From: Butyriboletus loyo
Lineage: Eukaryota > Basidiomycota > Agaricomycetes > Boletales > Boletaceae
Direction: 5' to 3'
Assembly: GCA_038093515.1 (NCBI GenBank)
Contig: JBBPSI010000277.1
Span: 1 to 29,905 of the forward strand
DNA: 29,905 nucleotides
In this document: positions 10,430 through 19,366 of the stretch, piece by piece
Numbering within the stretch: the first letter of the stretch is position 1
Layout: each line of letters starts with the position of its first letter
Notes under the pieces: generated by a model
Seen by the model: only the letters and a program-made list of their open reading frames with translations
Told to the model about the DNA's origin: nothing
Database searches by the model: none
Made by a program: the position numbers and the translations under genes

Positions 10430-11861
10430 AATGGAGGCCTCAATTGACGTGAGTCCCCTCCCATTCCATATCATGCACCCCTGTAATACTAGCTGACTCA
10501 GAAAAATGTTCAATAAATGTCTCAGCTCAGTTAATTGATCCAAATGAAGCACTAAAAATTGTTGAAACCTCCACCCTTATTGACTCAGGTGCAGATATCT
10601 CATGCATCAACTGGGACTTTGTCAAGAAACATCACCTACCACGAGAACAACTCCCCATCCCCATCCCTGTACAAAATGTTGACCAAACAAGAAACAAAAT
10701 GGTGACATCTGATTCACCACCTTCCTTTATTTTAAAATAGGAGGGGAGGGATGGTACAGAAAATGAAATTCTATGTCATGCACTGTGGCAAAGAAAATGT
10801 AATCCTCAGGCTCCCCTGGTGAAAGGCAACCAACCTCATCATCGATTGGAAGAAGAAGACCATTACCATCGATGAATCAAAAGACAAATCCCTAGACCTA
10901 TATTTCTCGCATATGTCAAAATGAGGAACCTATCTCTCAAAGAACTCAAAACCAGAAAAGAAGTTCAACATTCCTGGACATATCAACATCAATTATGTTC
11001 AACAAGAAAGGATCTTCGACTTCTGCAAGTACCAACCCCCTGAAACATTCACAGAAAAAGTCAAACAACAATACTCTCTCAATTGGGTACTTAAGAAATG
11101 TGTTCGATACTTTCCGAACACCCCCGAAGCAAAACAAATTCATGCCTTCACCACCTCCACAAAGCTAGCACAGGAAGCAGAATGAAACAAACCAAAGCCA
11201 ACCCTTCCAAAAGAATACGAAGAATTCAGAGAAATCTTCACAAAAGAAGCCACAGATCATATACCCCCCATCTCGACCATACGACCATGTGATCCATCTC
11301 AATGAAACATTTGTCCCAAAAGTTTCGAAGATCTATCCATTGAACCCTGAGGAGAGAAAAGCAATGTAAGATTTTTTAGAGAAAAACCTATGAACGGGAA
11401 AAATCCGACCCTCTAAATCCCCACAAGCATTGCCCTTCTTTTTTGTCAAGAAAAAGGATGGAGGACTTTGCCCCTGCCAAGATTACAGATATGTTAATGA
11501 ACATACAACCAAAGATGCATACCCCCTTCCCCTAATATCCAATCTCATCGATAAACTTAAAGACATCAAGGTCTTTACCAAGTTTGATGTTCGATGGGGA
11601 TACAACAACATATGAATCAAGGATGGAGATCAATGGAAAGCCACCTTCATCACCCACAAAGGACTCTTTGAACTGACAGTAATGTTCTTCAGACTTTCCA
11701 ACTCTCCCCCTACATTCCAAAGATTTATGAATGACTTGTTCAGGGACCTCATAGCAGAAGGATGGCTTGTCATTTACATGGATGAAATCCTCATCTTTCC
11801 CCCCGATGAAGAAACCCATTGGGAAAGAACTCGATGAGTCCTCCAATGAATGAAGGAACTC
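10411..11861 (+). pseudogene. pol: Element B pol, 5' part (protease and first half of RT)
   Basis: The -1 frame over the gag stop reads GGA-CTT-TTA-GAA, like D. It leads to a protease with a normal active site (STLIDSGAD, GAC at 10582) and the flap/core region (ENVILRLPW). RT follows with [19 protein letters not shown] and RWGYNN. At 11775-11786 the catalytic box reads YMDE instead of YMDD: the second metal-binding Asp is Glu. That needs two adjacent C-to-A changes (GACCTC to GAAATC as compared with C), so it is not a CpG event. There are several stops and at least one frameshift between protease and RT. Element C splits the gene right after the codons MKEL; the other half resumes at 19367. 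Confidence 0.88.
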
Positions 11862-12278
11862 TGTTACGGTAGTGGTATACTTTTTCCATCCACTACCACT
11901 TGGACTACTTCACTTGCCTAGCCTTTTGCTAGTGCCCTTTGAGCGGTACAAACCGCTTTAGCTTAGTCATCATTTCTCGCGCATGGACGCGCTTTCTTTC
12001 ATACTCCAGAATCTTCTGGAATATTCCTTCCTCATTTGTAGTTTCCTTCTTGCATCTCGATTAGGAACATGGTCTGTGCACAGACCCCAGTAGTATAAAG
12101 ACCCAGTCTTTACACCATCTAGTTCTATGCAGATACCTGCTAGCAATTAGTTCATTTCCAGACTCTTAGTGTGCACACTAAGACATAGTCTGAGACTTCG
12201 CCCAGAACCGTCTTCCGAGTCTCGAGGCCACTCCAGAGTGCCTCCTTGCTGTTCTGATTGTTAGCGCCCAGTGTAACA
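11862..12278 (+). repeat. Element C 5' LTR (417 bp)
   Basis: It runs from TGTTAC to GTAACA. A four-unit heat-shock element lies at 12008-12027 and the TATA box TATAAAG at 12094-12100. The presumed mRNA 5' end, ATCTAGTTCT, lies at 12117-12126. A hairpin, CTTAGTG-TGCA-CACTAAG, lies at 12165-12182. Compared with its 3' partner it lacks a 9-bp stretch just before the start motif. Confidence 0.95.
12008..12027. promoter_or_regulatory. Perfect four-unit heat-shock element in LTR C
   Basis: AGAAT CTTCT GGAAT ATTCC is four contiguous inverted nGAAn units, the full binding pattern for trimeric HSF. It lies about 70 bp upstream of the TATA box. It is identical in the 3' LTR (19091-19110), and the LTR of D has an equally perfect version (23723-23742). 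Confidence 0.7.
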
Positions 12279-12280
12279 AA

Positions 12281-12290
12281 AGAACTAGAT
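12281..12290 (+). other. Element C primer binding site, self-priming type
   Basis: AGAACTAGAT starts 2 nt after the LTR. It is the exact reverse complement of ATCTAGTTCT in the LTR (12117-12126; 3' LTR 19205-19214), 20-30 nt past the TATA box. The same spacing and logic are seen in B with unrelated bases, which argues for function. Confidence 0.7.
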
Positions 12291-12656
12291 CTTCCTCTCG
12301 CTTCTGCTTTCCAGCAGTAAAGCCACCCTCCCCTCTCGCCCACCATTTCCATCCCACGTTCAAGACGCGTCGGTCGTTCCTTCTGCATTCCCTCTTCTGA
12401 ACCGGAGCCCATCGTCGTCGACAACCCGTCGCCTCCACGCTCTCCTGTCCAACCAGACCCTCAGCCCCCATCTGACCCTGAACCCTCTTACCAACCTGAG
12501 AACCAGGGTCAAGGGCAAGAATCTGAACCAACACCTAGCAGTGACGGTTATGACAGCGACTGGCTTGACAGAACCCCTCACACCTCACCTCCCCTGTCTC
12601 CACTGTATTATCCACCTGCAGATCTCCCAGACAACAAAGACAATGACAATGATGAT

Positions 12657-14102
12657 ATGTCTGACAAAAAGAATATCGTTCCCAAAGACTTCTCCGGCCT
12701 CAATGAAGATGCCTCGTGATGGCTCCTTGCCATGCACATGTACTTCAATGCCAACCAAGCAGCCTTCCCCGACGGCCAGTCAAAGGTCAATGCTCTCCTC
12801 ATGAAGATGAGTGAAGGGAAGGGAAAGACGTTTTCAGAAGGATGGATGGCCCTCCTCTTAGACAGACACCCCACTGAGCAGCAGAAAGAGTTATCCGCGG
12901 TCTGCGAAGACTTTCACAGAGTCTTCCACCCCTTTGATGTAGAAGAGAGTGCCAGGATTGATCTGGGGAACCTCACCCAGAACAAAGCCAACCGCAAGGA
13001 TGGCTATGATACCTACGTCACTGAATTCCAATTGCTCGCCGCCAAGTCAGGCATCTCTGACAAAAAAGCCCTCATTGAATGGTTCATTCGAGGGTTAGAC
13101 CCCCGCCTCGCAGAATCCATCCTCTCTTGTGAGAAACCCCCCACCACGCTTGCTGGATGGGCAGAGAAGACATCTGCCTTCCATGCGCAGCACAAGTGCA
13201 TTGACGACCTTCGTGCCAGGAAGTGCTATATTCCCACATTCTCCTCCTCTTCCAAACCCTCATCCAACTGAAGGGATCCCAATGCCATGGACGTCGACGC
13301 TGTCCGACTTACTCCTGTGCAACGCACAGAGTACATGAAACAGAATAAATGTTTCATATGCCACCAAGTCGGATGACGATCCACCAATCACCCTCGTCCC
13401 CCTCGCAATGGACAGAACACCCGAGGACCACCTTCTCGCCCACCTTGCAACCCTCAGCGTGCGCGCGCTGCTATCGTCTCACCCTCCGAACCGAAGCCCT
13501 CCCCACTCATCAACTACCTGTCTGAGTTAAAAGGTCGAGGCACCCAGCAGGACGATGTCCTAAACATGCTTAATGTTACAGTAGTGGTCTACTTTTTCAC
13601 TCCATTACCATTGGGACTATTACATTCACCTAGCCTTTTGCTAGTTCCACTTGAACGGTAACAACCGTTCCTACTTAGTCATCTTTTCCCGCGCATGGAC
13701 ACATTTTCCTTCACACTCTGGAACGTTCTAGAGTATCTTTTCCTTGTTTGTACTTTCGCTCTCGCGACTCGATTAGGGAGCATGGTCTGTGCGCAGACCC
13801 CAGTAGTATAAAGACTCAGTCTTTACACCATGTACATTATCTAGTTCTACACAGTAACCTGCTAGCAATTAGTTTCACTCCAGACTCTTAGTGTGCGCAC
13901 TAAGACATAGTCTGAGATCCAGCTCAGAAATGCTTCATGAGTCTTGAGGCCACTCCAGAGTGCCTCCTCGCTGTTCTAGTTGTTAGCGCCCAGCATAACA
14001 CTTAAGGCATGTTTCAATGATGATGAAGAAAGGCTGCCCGTCACAGCAACCAAGGTGGCCAAAGCTTGGCCAAAGGATTTTTCGAAGAGAGGGAAGTTTT
14101 GA
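12657..14102 (+). pseudogene. gag: Element C gag, two clear stops and split by a solo LTR
   Basis: The capsid region begins at ATG 12657 (MSDKKNIVPKDFSGLNEDAS). TGA at 12717-12719 stands where D has CGA, and a second TGA at 13269-13271 also faces CGA in D. A third TGA follows GG at about 13374 in the zinc-knuckle region, where D has TGC. The knuckle is the variant CFICHQVG(C)-type seen whole in D. The 427-bp solo LTR plus duplicated CTTAA adds 432 bp (a multiple of three) at 13574, so the frame resumes unchanged at 14001. The gag stop of B and D (TTT TAG) is TTT TCG here, so gag runs 15 codons further, to TGA 14100-14102. Upstream of ATG 12657 a Pro/Glu-rich frame is open for about 330 nt without an ATG. 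Confidence 0.88.
13574..14000 (+). repeat. Solo LTR (427 bp) inside element C, duplication CTTAA
   Basis: TGTTAC...ATAACA is flanked by exact CTTAA copies (13569-13573 and 14001-14005). A single LTR with its own target duplication is what remains after recombination between the two LTRs of a full element. It belongs to the C/D family but is more diverged: it keeps the start motif ATCTAGTTCT (13839-13848) and the hairpin (13887-13904). Its heat-shock element is only half intact (GGAAC GTTCT AGAGT ATCTT, 13720-13739). Confidence 0.95.
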
Positions 14103-17100
14103 CGTCTTCACCTCTCCATGTAATCGCCCCTGTAGTTTTATCAAACCCCAATGCGCAATCAATTCGAGCCCCAGTGTCATTATTCGCACATGAAGGGGGA
14201 CAAATTGTCGACACATTCGCCCTGGTGGACAGCGGCACAAGCGGGTGCTTCATAGATCGAGATCTAGTGAAGCGAAAGAAATTGCCGATGGAATGGCTAC
14301 CCAAGCCACTTAATGCCCAAAACGTGGACGGGTCAAATAACCAAGGAGGAGTAATTCAACACAAAGTCACCATCTCCATCAGAATTGGAGAAACCGAGGA
14401 GGAACGAAGTTTCCTGGTCCTCAACATTGGAAGAGAAAACATGATCCTGGGCCTACCATGGTTAAGACAAGCAAACCCGGTAATAAATTGGGCCACTGGC
14501 CACATTGATCTTCCCAATCAAATTAAGAAGCCCCGACATGACTCCCCTCAGGCAATCGTGCAGCGTTACCTTGTATGGTACCTGGACTTGGACCCAGACT
14601 CCAAGATCGCCAAGCTCTGGAAGAAGCGAGTGGACGCTTCAGCAAGGGAAGCTTACCCCATAAGAAAAGCCACAATCGCCACCAAAATTGCCACCCAAGC
14701 GATCAAAGAAAAAGCCGTTCTTCCTACCCTGTCCGCAGCCTTTGCGGACGTTTTTGACAAGAAAAATACTGAGGAACTACCCCCGTCCCGATCTTTCGAC
14801 CATGCCATCGACCTCGACAAAGACTTTGTTCTGAAAGTCGCCAAGGTCTATCTTTTAAATCCGAAAGAATCAGAAGCGTGCAAGGCTTTTGTCGAAGAAC
14901 ACCTTAAATCGGGAAAGATCACTCCTTCAAAGTCTCCTCAGGCAGCCCCCTTCTTCTTTGTATCCAAGAAGGATGGCTCACTACGTCCCTGTCAAGACTA
15001 CAGGTACCTCAATTCACACACCGTCAAAAATGCCTATCCTCTCCCCCTCATTTCCGACCTCGTGGACCGTCTCAAAGGGTCGAAAATCTTTACGAAGATG
15101 GACATCCGTTGGGGATACAACAATGTTCTCATCAAGCCAAACGACCGCTGGAAGGCGGCCTTCATCACCCCTCAAGGGTTGTTCGAACCCACAGTGATGT
15201 TCTTTGGACTCTGTAACTCCCCCACAACCTTCCAAGCGCTGATGGACCACATCTTCGGCGACCTCATGGCAGAAGGATGGTTGATCATTTACATGGATGA
15301 CCTCCTCATCCATTCTGCCACCTCGAAAAAACACGAGGCTTGGACGATACGCGTGCTCGAACGGCTACAGGAACATAAACTCTTCCTCAAACTAGAGAAG
15401 TGTTCATTCGACGCCAAGGAAGTAGAGTATCTCGGCATGATGGTCCGAGAAGGACAGGTCAAAATGGACCCCACCAAGCTGAAAGCCATTCGTGAATGGA
15501 ACCCTCCCACCTCCGTGAAAGCCGTCAGGTCTTTCATTGGGTTTTGCCACTTTTATCGGAGATTTATACAGGACTTCTCCCATATCGCGAAACCGCTACA
15601 TGACTTGACCAAGAAAAACTCCCCCTGGGCTTGGACCCCTGCCTGTGAAGCCGCATTCCAAGCAATCAAACAGTCGTTCTTAAGGCAACCTGTCCTCTCC
15701 ATGCCCGATGTCATGAGGCCGTTCACTGTCATGACAGACGCTTCCCTCACAGCTACTGGAGCAGTCCTCATGCAGAAGGATGTCAATGGTGACTTACATC
15801 CCTGCGCCTACTTGTCAAAGACGCTCTCCCCTGCAGAGCGCAACTACGATATCTATGATCGCGAGTTACTCACAGTCATCCACGCATTAGAGGAATGGCA
15901 GCACTACCTGTGAGGTACTGGTCACCAGGTGGAGGTTCTTACTGACCACAAGAATCTCACTTACTTCTGCCAACCCAACAAACTCTCTCACCAGCAGGCG
16001 TGCTGGCTCATGTTCCTGCAGGATTTTGACCTGCACTTCCATCACATCCCGGGCATGCAGATGGGACCTGCAGACGCTCTGTCTCGATGAGACGATGTTG
16101 ACACCTCCGCTGATAAACAGGAGGTCACCCTTCTTCCAGAAAACCTGTTCGCCAGGAAAATCGACCTCACTCTCACCGAGAAGATTGCTGCCTCCTCCCC
16201 CAGCGACCCCATGATTAAACGGTGCATGCAGGCTCTTTACGAAGACTCCCCCCTCTTTCCTAAAATGAACGCCGGGGACTGGGACTTCGATGGCAAAGAG
16301 CTGTATTTCTGCAAGAAGCGCTACATCCCCGAGGCGGCACGAGTCGACCTCATCCGTTCCTTACACGAAAGCCCCACCGGAGGTCATGGTGGTATATTCT
16401 GCACTCAGAATTTGGTGCAACGTGATTATTGGTGGCCAGGCATGGCTAATCTTGTCCGCCGTTTTGTCTCTGGCTGCGCCATCTGCCAAGCGCACAAGGT
16501 TAATACCCACCCCACTGTACCTCCTCTCACTCCTCTGGCCAGCGTGGCTTCCTGTCCTTTCGAGCAGGTCTCTGTCGACCTCATCACCGGTCTTCCCCCA
16601 TCCCTGGGATTTGATTCTGTCATGGTCATGGTAGACCATGGGCTTACGAAGGGGGTAATTTATTCCCCTTGCAATAAAGACATTGACGCAGCAGGAGTCG
16701 CCCGATTATTTTTCAAAACCATCTTCCTTCGATTTAGCCTCCACTCCTGCTGCATCTCTGACCGAGGCCCTCAGTTCGCATCCGCTTTTGCTAGGGAACT
16801 CGCAAGACTCCTAGACTACAACCTCGCCCTCTCCTCCGCGTATCATCCTCAAACCGATGGCGAAACGGAACAGGTCAACCAAGAAATGGAGACGTACCTC
16901 CGGATCTTCTGTGATGGACACCCCAAGCAATGGGCCGAACTCCTTCCTATGGCCGAATTCTCCCATAACTCCATGACTCACTCGTCAACAAACACAACTC
17001 CATTCTCTCTCATGGTTGGTTATGAGCCAAGGTCTTATCCTCCAATCGGAAAGACGTTCCTCCCCGCCCTCGAATCCAGACTCTCTGAACTTACAGGAGC

Positions 17101-17624
17101 CCGAACGGAGGTTTTGGAAGCACGAGAAGGCACGACGATTAATGAAGGAACGGATCTCGTCCAAGTTCCGTCCATGGAAGACAGGAGATAAGGTTTGGCT
17201 GGAAGGGCGCAACCTTCGACTCAGGTACCCGTCAAAGAAGCTCGCCCCCAGAAGGGAAGGTCCGTTTGAAATTGTGCAAGCCATTTCCCCTGTGGCGTAC
17301 AGGCTCCGTTTACTGCTGACTTGGAAGATCCACGACATCTTTCACGCATCTCTCTTATCTCCTTATCGTGAAACAGTGGAACACGGCCCGAATTTTACCA
17401 ATCCTCCTCCAGAAGAAATAGATGGAGATGAGGAATACGAAATTGACCGGATCTTATCACACCGTGGCTCCAAGGGACACCATCAGTTCCTCGTTTCCTG
17501 GAAGGGATACTCTGCAGCAGAGAATACCTGGGAGCCAAATGGGAACTTGGTCCATGCACAGGCCCTGCTTAAGGCTTATAAGCTGCGCCACCCCAAGGAT
17601 TTCCCCTCCCCATCTTCGCAGTAA
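14027..17624 (+). pseudogene. pol: Element C pol (protease-RT-RNase H-integrase-chromodomain), nearly intact
   Basis: The frame is open from 14027, overlaps gag in the -1 register and has no ATG of its own, so it would be made by frameshifting from gag. Domains: protease DSG at 14228-14236; RT with YMDD at 15290-15301; RNase H (MTDASL, YDRELLTV, TDHKNL); integrase with HHCC finger (SLHESPTGGH, then CAIC), SDRGPQF and NQEMETYL; chromodomain 17434-17600 (YEIDRIL, SWKGY, NTWEP). Breaks: TGA 15911-15913 (AGA in D), TGA 16088-16090, and a 2-nt deletion near 17121 that shifts the integrase tail. Between protease and the first stop 600 codons are open. The chromodomain probably binds H3K9-methylated nucleosomes. 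Confidence 0.93.
16649..16659 (+). other. Internal polypurine tract copy in integrase of C
   Basis: AAGGGGGTAAT is identical to the 3' polypurine tract plus first LTR base at 18935-18945. It lies in the conserved codons for GLTKGVI. Both copies are also preceded by ACCATGGG. HIV-1 and yeast Ty1 have such a second plus-strand primer in the integrase region. Confidence 0.5.
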
Positions 17625-17633
17625 AACTCGAAA

Positions 17634-18893
17634 ATGGCTATTCCTCCTGCTGAAAACAATGCCTCCAATGACAACGAGAACCTCCCTCTATCACCTCTAC
17701 CTCCTGTCCGTTCCTCTCGTCTTCCAGTATCTTCCCGCCGCATCCTCTACGCCGCCATCTTAGAAAACCCTGTTGCCACGTACGTGCTTGAACAGCACAT
17801 GGACTTCACTGGGGACTATGTCCTCCATATGCTCGCTTCCCTTTATCGCTCCTATGCCCTCGCCCGTACCGTCCACACCTGTCTCTGCCCAGACAACCAA
17901 CTGCCCGTCTATGCCACCGCCCTCGAGTCGTCCTTGATGGAAGCTCGAGGGTACACTCTGGATATTCTCCACGCCGAAGGATTCGGCTACGTCATAGACC
18001 AACTCTTGCCAGGTATTCTGGCTCCTGTCCTCAGACCCATCCTCATCGCGCTTGCTCCTAGAGAGTGGCAATTTTACCTTCACTCTGCTGACCGTATCGG
18101 CTACCTCTGTCCCATGGCTCGTGGTCCCAATCCAGTGCCTCACCCTTCCCCAGCAAGATCTCCTTTGCCACTACCTGTACCAGCACCACCCGCCTGGGAG
18201 TCTCCCGCAACCACGTTGGTAGCGGATTCATCTCAGAAAACGACAGGAGAATCCCTGGAGTCCTTTCGGACTGACGTTGACGAGCCCCAGGTTGCTCGTC
18301 GACACTCCCCCCTACCGCCTCATACAGTGCGTCGCCAACCTCGCCAGGCGCTACTCCAGGTCGGAGCCATCCCCGGGTCAGTCACCCTCACTGCTGCAGG
18401 ACGAAGAATTGCCAACCGAGCTGTCCACTCTGTCACCCCCCAACCCTCCACTCGACGAGGGACTTCCTCCATTCAGCTCATCCCCCGCGCTGCCACCCCC
18501 GCCGCCACAGCTGGCAGTTCTAACGACTCTTCATACGGGCTCCCACCCCCCTACCTCGCCAGTCGGGGCACTCGTGATTCCCCTATTGTCCTGGATGACA
18601 GATCCCTGGCTACCAGCCCATGCCCTACTAGACCTCGCCTCGTCCGGCCACAGCTCTGCTTCAAGTGTGGGACCATTGGCCACTTCCGCAGAGAATGCCC
18701 AAACTACACTTGTCCATTCTGCCACCAGGTCGCCCCAGGTCATATACAGGAGTTTTGCCCAGAGCATGTCTGCGGGTTATGTGGTGCCGTTGGCCATATT
18801 GTTGCCAACTGCACATTCCGGGATGACGTCTGGGCGGACTTCGATGGCAACGATGCTTACAATAACGACTTCAACGAGGGATCATCTCAGTGA
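17634..18893 (+). CDS. Element C ORF3: gag-like protein with PPPY and three zinc knuckles (419 aa, intact)
   Basis: A complete frame from ATG 17634 (A at -3, G at +4) to TGA, starting 9 nt after the pol stop. Residues about 40-170 are hydrophobic and probably helical (YVLEQHMDFTGDYVLHMLAS). A Pro/Ser/Arg-rich disordered stretch follows, with PPPY at residues 304-307, a late-domain-like motif that can bind Nedd4-family ubiquitin ligases. Residues 342 to about 392 carry three knuckles: CFKCGTIGHFRREC, CPFCHQVAPGHIQEFC (X6 spacing) and CGLCGAVGHIVANC. The tail is acidic (WADFDGNDAYNND). There are no transmembrane segments or signal peptide, so it is not an env. I do not recognise the family. The layout suggests a nucleic-acid-binding, gag-like accessory protein; function unknown. 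Relatives follow pol in B and D but not A. Confidence 0.85.
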   Translation: MAIPPAENNASNDNENLPLSPLPPVRSSRLPVSSRRILYAAILENPVATYVLEQHMDFTGDYVLHMLASLYRSYALARTVHTCLCPDNQLPVYATALESSLMEARGYTLDILHAEGFGYVIDQLLPGILAPVLRPILIALAPREWQFYLHSADRIGYLCPMARGPNPVPHPSPARSPLPLPVPAPPAWESPATTLVADSSQKTTGESLESFRTDVDEPQVARRHSPLPPHTVRRQPRQALLQVGAIPGSVTLTAAGRRIANRAVHSVTPQPSTRRGTSSIQLIPRAATPAATAGSSNDSSYGLPPPYLASRGTRDSPIVLDDRSLATSPCPTRPRLVRPQLCFKCGTIGHFRRECPNYTCPFCHQVAPGHIQEFCPEHVCGLCGAVGHIVANCTFRDDVWADFDGNDAYNNDFNEGSSQ

Positions 18894-18934
18894 AGGGAGT
18901 TTTCAAGTAGTGGAGTCGGAGTCTCCACCATGGG

Positions 18935-18944
18935 AAGGGGGTAA
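18935..18944 (+). other. Element C 3' polypurine tract
   Basis: AAGGGGGTAA abuts the 3' LTR at 18945. It primes plus-strand DNA. It lies 41 nt after the stop of ORF3. Confidence 0.85.
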
Positions 18945-19366
18945 TGTTACAGTAGTGGTATACTTTTTCCATCCACTACCACTCGGACTACTTCACTTGC
19001 CTAGCCTTTTGCTAGTGCCCTTTGAGCGGTACAAACCGCTTTAGCTTAGTCATCATTTCTCGCACACGGACGCACTTTCTTTCATACTCCAGAATCTTCT
19101 GGAATATTCCTTATTTGTAGTTTCCTTCTCACGTCTCGATTAGGAACATGGTCTGTGCACAGACCCCAGTAGTATAAAGACTCGGTCTTTACGCCATGTA
19201 CACCATCTAGTTCTACGCAGATACCTGCTAGCAATTAGTTCATTTCCAGACTCTTAGTGTGCGCACTAAGACATAGTCTGAGACTTCACCCAGAACCGTC
19301 TTCCAAGTCTCAAGGCCACTCCAGAGTGCCTCCTCGCTGTTCTGATTGTTAGCGCCCAGCGTAACA
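18945..19366 (+). repeat. Element C 3' LTR (422 bp)
   Basis: Partner of 11862-12278, with the same heat-shock element (19091-19110), start motif (19205-19214) and hairpin (19253-19270). It has GTACACCAT before the start motif where the 5' copy has a gap, and lacks 4 bp after the heat-shock element. Substitutions against the 5' copy are almost all CG against TG or CA. Confidence 0.95.

Larger units (their letters stand above)
11862..19366 (+). mobile_element. Element C: full-length chromovirus nested in the RT gene of B, duplication AACTC
   Basis: LTRs at 11862-12278 (417 bp) and 18945-19366 (422 bp) are flanked by an exact 5-bp duplication AACTC (11857-11861 and 19367-19371). Less the solo LTR it is about 7.07 kb. 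The LTRs differ by about 18 substitutions and two small indels. All but one of these substitutions are CG versus TG or CA. C is the best-preserved copy with both ends in view: ORF3 is intact and pol has only two stops and a 2-nt deletion. Confidence 0.97.

Noticed and set aside
13574..14000. The solo LTR as part of element C (internal duplication).
   Set aside because: It has its own exact CTTAA target duplication and is more diverged from the C LTRs than these are from each other.
17634..18893. ORF3 as an envelope gene.
   Set aside because: No signal peptide, transmembrane helix or Cys-rich ectodomain; it has zinc knuckles and a disordered Pro-rich region.
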